Assembly (NCBI GenBank): GCA_031549115.1
Contig: JAVBQJ010000095.1
Coordinates: forward strand, 1 to 16,059
Direction: 5' to 3'
Length of the DNA: 16,059 bases
Source of the DNA: JAVBQJ01 sp031549115
Lineage (GTDB): Bacteria > Verrucomicrobiota > Lentisphaeria > Victivallales > Victivallaceae
Shown piece after piece: positions 13,886 through 16,059 of this stretch. A model generated the notes under the pieces. That model was not told where the DNA came from. It ran no database searches and worked only from the letters and a program-made list of their open reading frames with translations. A program made the translations under genes and the position numbers. Position 1 is the first letter of the stretch; each line of letters opens with the position of its first letter.

Positions 13886-13914
13886 AATTTATCCCCGCGA
13901 TCCGTAAAAAGCAA
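13886..13914 (-). promoter_or_regulatory. Promoter for the surface-repeat protein gene
   Basis: On the minus strand TTGCTT (13909-13914) is followed after 17 bases by TAAATT (13886-13891), 40 bp upstream of the chosen start. It is back to back with the proS promoter. Confidence 0.55.
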
Positions 13915-13942
13915 ATGCGTCGCGAATCTTGAGCGAATTCAA

Positions 13943-13971
13943 TTGCTTTTCCGGCGAATACGCGATATATT
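13943..13971 (+). promoter_or_regulatory. Promoter for proS
   Basis: TTGCTT (13943-13948), a 17-base spacer and TATATT (13966-13971) lie inside the reading frame upstream of proS. This supports starting the protein at 14019, not at the first ATG at 13929, which would precede the transcription start. Confidence 0.6.
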
Positions 13972-14018
13972 ACTTGTCATATATTAAGGAAAAGAACCGC
14001 CAACGAAAGAATACCATC

Positions 14019-15761
14019 ATGCGCATGAGTAAATTGGTCGGCCGCCGGATCAAAGAAGATCCCAAGGACGCAAAAACCGTCAGCCATAAATTCCTGATCC
14101 GCGGCGGCTATGTCCGCTTGGTTTCCGCCGGCATCTATTCGCTGCTGCCGGTCGGCAAGCGGATCGTCGACAAGATCGAACGGATCATCCGCGAAGAGAT
14201 GGACCGCATCGACGGCCAGGAGGTGCTGATGCCGGTGGTGCTTCCCGCCGAATTGTGGGAGGAGTCCGGGCGTTACAAGAGCGTCGGGCAGGAGCTGCTG
14301 CGTTTTCAGGACCGCAACGACAAGCCGATGCTGCTGGCGATGACCCATGAGGAGGCGGTCACGCATCTGGTGCGCACCGAGGTTTCCAGCTACAAACAGC
14401 TGCCGGTGATGCTCTATCAATTGCAGACCAAATACCGCGACGAGGCGCGCCCGCGCGCCGGCTTGATCCGGGTGCGGGAATTCACCATGAAGGACGCCTA
14501 CAGCTTCCATACCGACCAGCAGGACCTGGAGCAGTATTACGAGCGCGCCCACGAGGCGTACGAGCGGATCTTCCGCCGCCTCGGCATGCTCCGGGTGTTG
14601 TCGATTGCGGCCAACTCGGGGATGATGGGCGGCGCGGTGTCGCATGAATTCATGGCGATCTGCGAATGCGGCGAAGACACCGTGATTACCTCGCCCGACC
14701 AGCGTTACCGCGCCAACCGTGAAATTGCGACGGCCGCGTGGAAGTTCGAAAAAAGCGCGTCGCTGCCGTTGGAAAAGGTCCATACCCCCGGCAGCAAGAG
14801 CATCGAAGAGGTGGCAACATTCCTCGGCGTCAAGGCGGAAAATACCGGCAAGGCGGTATTTTACCAGAATGTCCGCACCGGCGAACTGATTTTCGCGGTG
14901 ATCCGCGGTGACTTCGAAGTCAACGAAGCCAAGCTCGGCAATCTGGCGGGCGCGGCGGAGTTGAAGTTCGCCGACGACGCGGCGATCGCGGCGATCGGCT
15001 GCGTTGCCGGCTACGCGTCGCCGTTGAGCCTGGCGAGTGACAAGGTGAAAATTTTCGTCGACCGTTCGGCGGCGGAAAGCTCCAACCTGGTGGTCGGTGC
15101 CAACGAGCCGGATTATCACTATTTGAATTTCAATTTCGACCGCGATCTCGCGGGGCAGCCGCAGGTGGTGGTGGCGGATATCGCCACCGTCCGCGAGGGC
15201 GATCCGTGCCCGGTATCCGGCGCGCCGCTGGAGATGTGCCGCGGTATTGAAGTCGGCAATATTTTCCAGCTCGGCACCAAATATTCGGCGGCGATGAATT
15301 GCAGCTTCCTCGACCAGAACGGCAAGTCGCACCCGATGGTGATGGGGTGCTACGGCATCGGAGTCGGCCGGGCGATGGCGGCGGTGATGGAGCAATCGAA
15401 CGACGAATACGGGCCGGTCTGGCCGATGAGTATCGCGCCGTACCAGCTGCAGGTGTGCGCGATACTGCCGGGCAAGGACGGGGTCGGCGAAAAGGCGGAG
15501 GCGTTGTACGCGGCGTTGCTGCGGGAGGGGATTGAGGTGCTGTATGACGACCGCGGTGAAAAGGCGGGTTTCATGTTCAGCGACGCCGATTTGCTGGGAG
15601 TACCGCTACGGGTGGTGATTTCGCCGAAGACGTTGCAGGACGGCGAGGTGGAGTTCAAGCGCCGGGACGGCAAGACGGAGGTCGAGCGCCTGAAACTGGA
15701 CGGCCTGGTCCCGGAACTGGTCAAACGCGTAAAACAAGAGTTGGCCCTCTTCGCCAACTGA
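14019..15761 (+). CDS. proS: Prolyl-tRNA synthetase, bacterial type with editing insertion
   Basis: This class II enzyme charges tRNA-Pro with proline. From the ATG at 14019 it has 580 residues, close to the usual 570 of the bacterial form. The start region MRMSKLVGRRIKEDPKDA fits the family N-terminus. Motif 2 lies at about 139-164 (KYRDEARPRAGLIRVREFTMKDAYSFH), the editing insertion at about 225-400 (NTGKAVFYQN at 275-284), and motif 3 at about 440-476 (MGCYGIGVGRAMAAV). The anticodon-binding domain fills 477-580. The ribosome site is weak (CGAAAGAA). It is a housekeeping gene, probably monocistronic, followed directly by repeat copy B. Confidence 0.96.
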   Translation: MRMSKLVGRRIKEDPKDAKTVSHKFLIRGGYVRLVSAGIYSLLPVGKRIVDKIERIIREEMDRIDGQEVLMPVVLPAELWEESGRYKSVGQELLRFQDRNDKPMLLAMTHEEAVTHLVRTEVSSYKQLPVMLYQLQTKYRDEARPRAGLIRVREFTMKDAYSFHTDQQDLEQYYERAHEAYERIFRRLGMLRVLSIAANSGMMGGAVSHEFMAICECGEDTVITSPDQRYRANREIATAAWKFEKSASLPLEKVHTPGSKSIEEVATFLGVKAENTGKAVFYQNVRTGELIFAVIRGDFEVNEAKLGNLAGAAELKFADDAAIAAIGCVAGYASPLSLASDKVKIFVDRSAAESSNLVVGANEPDYHYLNFNFDRDLAGQPQVVVADIATVREGDPCPVSGAPLEMCRGIEVGNIFQLGTKYSAAMNCSFLDQNGKSHPMVMGCYGIGVGRAMAAVMEQSNDEYGPVWPMSIAPYQLQVCAILPGKDGVGEKAEALYAALLREGIEVLYDDRGEKAGFMFSDADLLGVPLRVVISPKTLQDGEVEFKRRDGKTEVERLKLDGLVPELVKRVKQELALFAN

Positions 15762-16030
15762 AAAATAAAAAAATCTAAAAAAAATAGAGCCGCGCAGCGG
15801 CGGTCTGCCCTCCGTCATACGGAGACGCCGGTCCAGCAGGCGGATCCTGCTGGTCGCCGATGGCGCCGCAGGCGCCCAAAAGAGGCGAAACGTACCGCAA
15901 GCGAGCCGGGAGGCGAGCGGAAGCCGCCCGAGGAAGCGATGGTGTAGATCGGATTGGAAGCGTGAGCGACAATCCGATCTACACACGGAGCGAACGAGGC
16001 GCCGCACCAGCGGCGAACATTAGACGATGG
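15762..16030 (+). repeat. Gene-terminal multi-hairpin repeat, copy B (after proS)
   Basis: An A-rich border (15761-15784) follows the proS stop, then TAGAGCCGCG at 15785. It keeps the first three hairpins of copy A, including CCAGCAG/CTGCTGG. The fourth is replaced by a different hairpin, GGCGCC-GCA-GGCGCC (15862-15876), and the fifth is weakened. The 15-bp stem (15942-15956 with 15970-15984) is identical, with loop GAAGCGTGAGCGA. It ends with CGCCGC/GCGGCG at 16000-16015. Confidence 0.85.
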
Positions 16031-16052
16031 AACGCCGCACCAGCGGCGAACA
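16000..16052 (+). repeat. Direct repeat of the last hairpin of copy B
   Basis: The 20-base unit at 16000-16019 recurs exactly at 16033-16052. Each carries a 6-bp CGCCGC/GCGGCG hairpin. Variants of AGACGAT follow both (the second is cut by the window end), so a unit of about 33 bp seems to be tandemly repeated and may continue past the window. Confidence 0.7.
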
Positions 16053-16059
16053 ACAGACG

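Noticed and set aside
13929..14018. N-terminal extension of proS by 30 residues
   Set aside because: It overlaps a good promoter, lacks a ribosome site and has no similarity to the prolyl-tRNA synthetase N-terminus.
13977..15395. Minus-strand reading frame of 472 codons
   Set aside because: It is antisense to proS; the His/Arg-rich composition is a typical GC shadow.

Overview
The window is GC-rich, densely coding bacterial chromosome. The best guess is a member of the Planctomycetota-Verrucomicrobiota-Chlamydiota group, most like Lentisphaerota (Victivallis-type). This rests on one gene cluster: a prepilin-like protein with an FTLIELLVVIAIIAIL leader and a terminal H-X9-DG motif, placed beside an AraC regulator and a secreted DUF4091/GH123-like enzyme. 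The taxonomic call is inference from family knowledge; there is no rRNA in the window.

Layout. (1) 100-3651, minus strand: a GT2 glycosyltransferase and a DUF2062 membrane protein (translationally coupled by an ATGA overlap), then a hairpin-rich 373-bp gap, then an M32 carboxypeptidase. (2) 3783-5885, plus strand: leuC and leuD, the isopropylmalate dehydratase subunits, separated by 291 bp that hold a structured repeat. Divergent promoters lie between this unit and the GT2 gene. (3) 5898-11762, minus strand: a pseudopilin, a secreted CBM9-like/DUF4091 GH123-like protein, a second structured repeat, then a cytoplasmic GH36-type alpha-galactosidase-like enzyme. The divergent AraC regulator (11883-12752, plus) shares an overlapping promoter region with the pseudopilin. 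This looks like a glycan-response cassette. (4) 12766-13845, minus: a secreted surface-repeat protein with a metallothionein-like cysteine-rich tail. (5) 14019-15761, plus: proS, followed by a third structured repeat that runs to the window end.

The most unusual content is a family of interspersed, multi-hairpin repeats of about 220-250 bp. Three full copies (after leuC, after the GH123-like gene, after proS) and one head-only copy (after the DUF2062 gene) all sit directly at the 3' end of a gene in the same orientation. Each starts with an A-rich stretch followed by TAGAGCCGCG. The three full copies keep a chain of up to seven hairpins, including an invariant 15-bp stem, and one hairpin shows a compensatory base-pair change. 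Read on the opposite strand, each full copy ends as a hairpin plus T-tract, which is the form of an intrinsic terminator. In three of the four cases the A-rich border encodes the last Lys-Lys codons and/or the stop codon of the gene.

Most long antisense reading frames here are shadows caused by high GC and are not listed. Six of the seven promoter-like sites share a -35 of the form TTGCNN with 17-18 bp spacing to a TATANT-like -10; the seventh, upstream of the GH36-type gene, is weaker.
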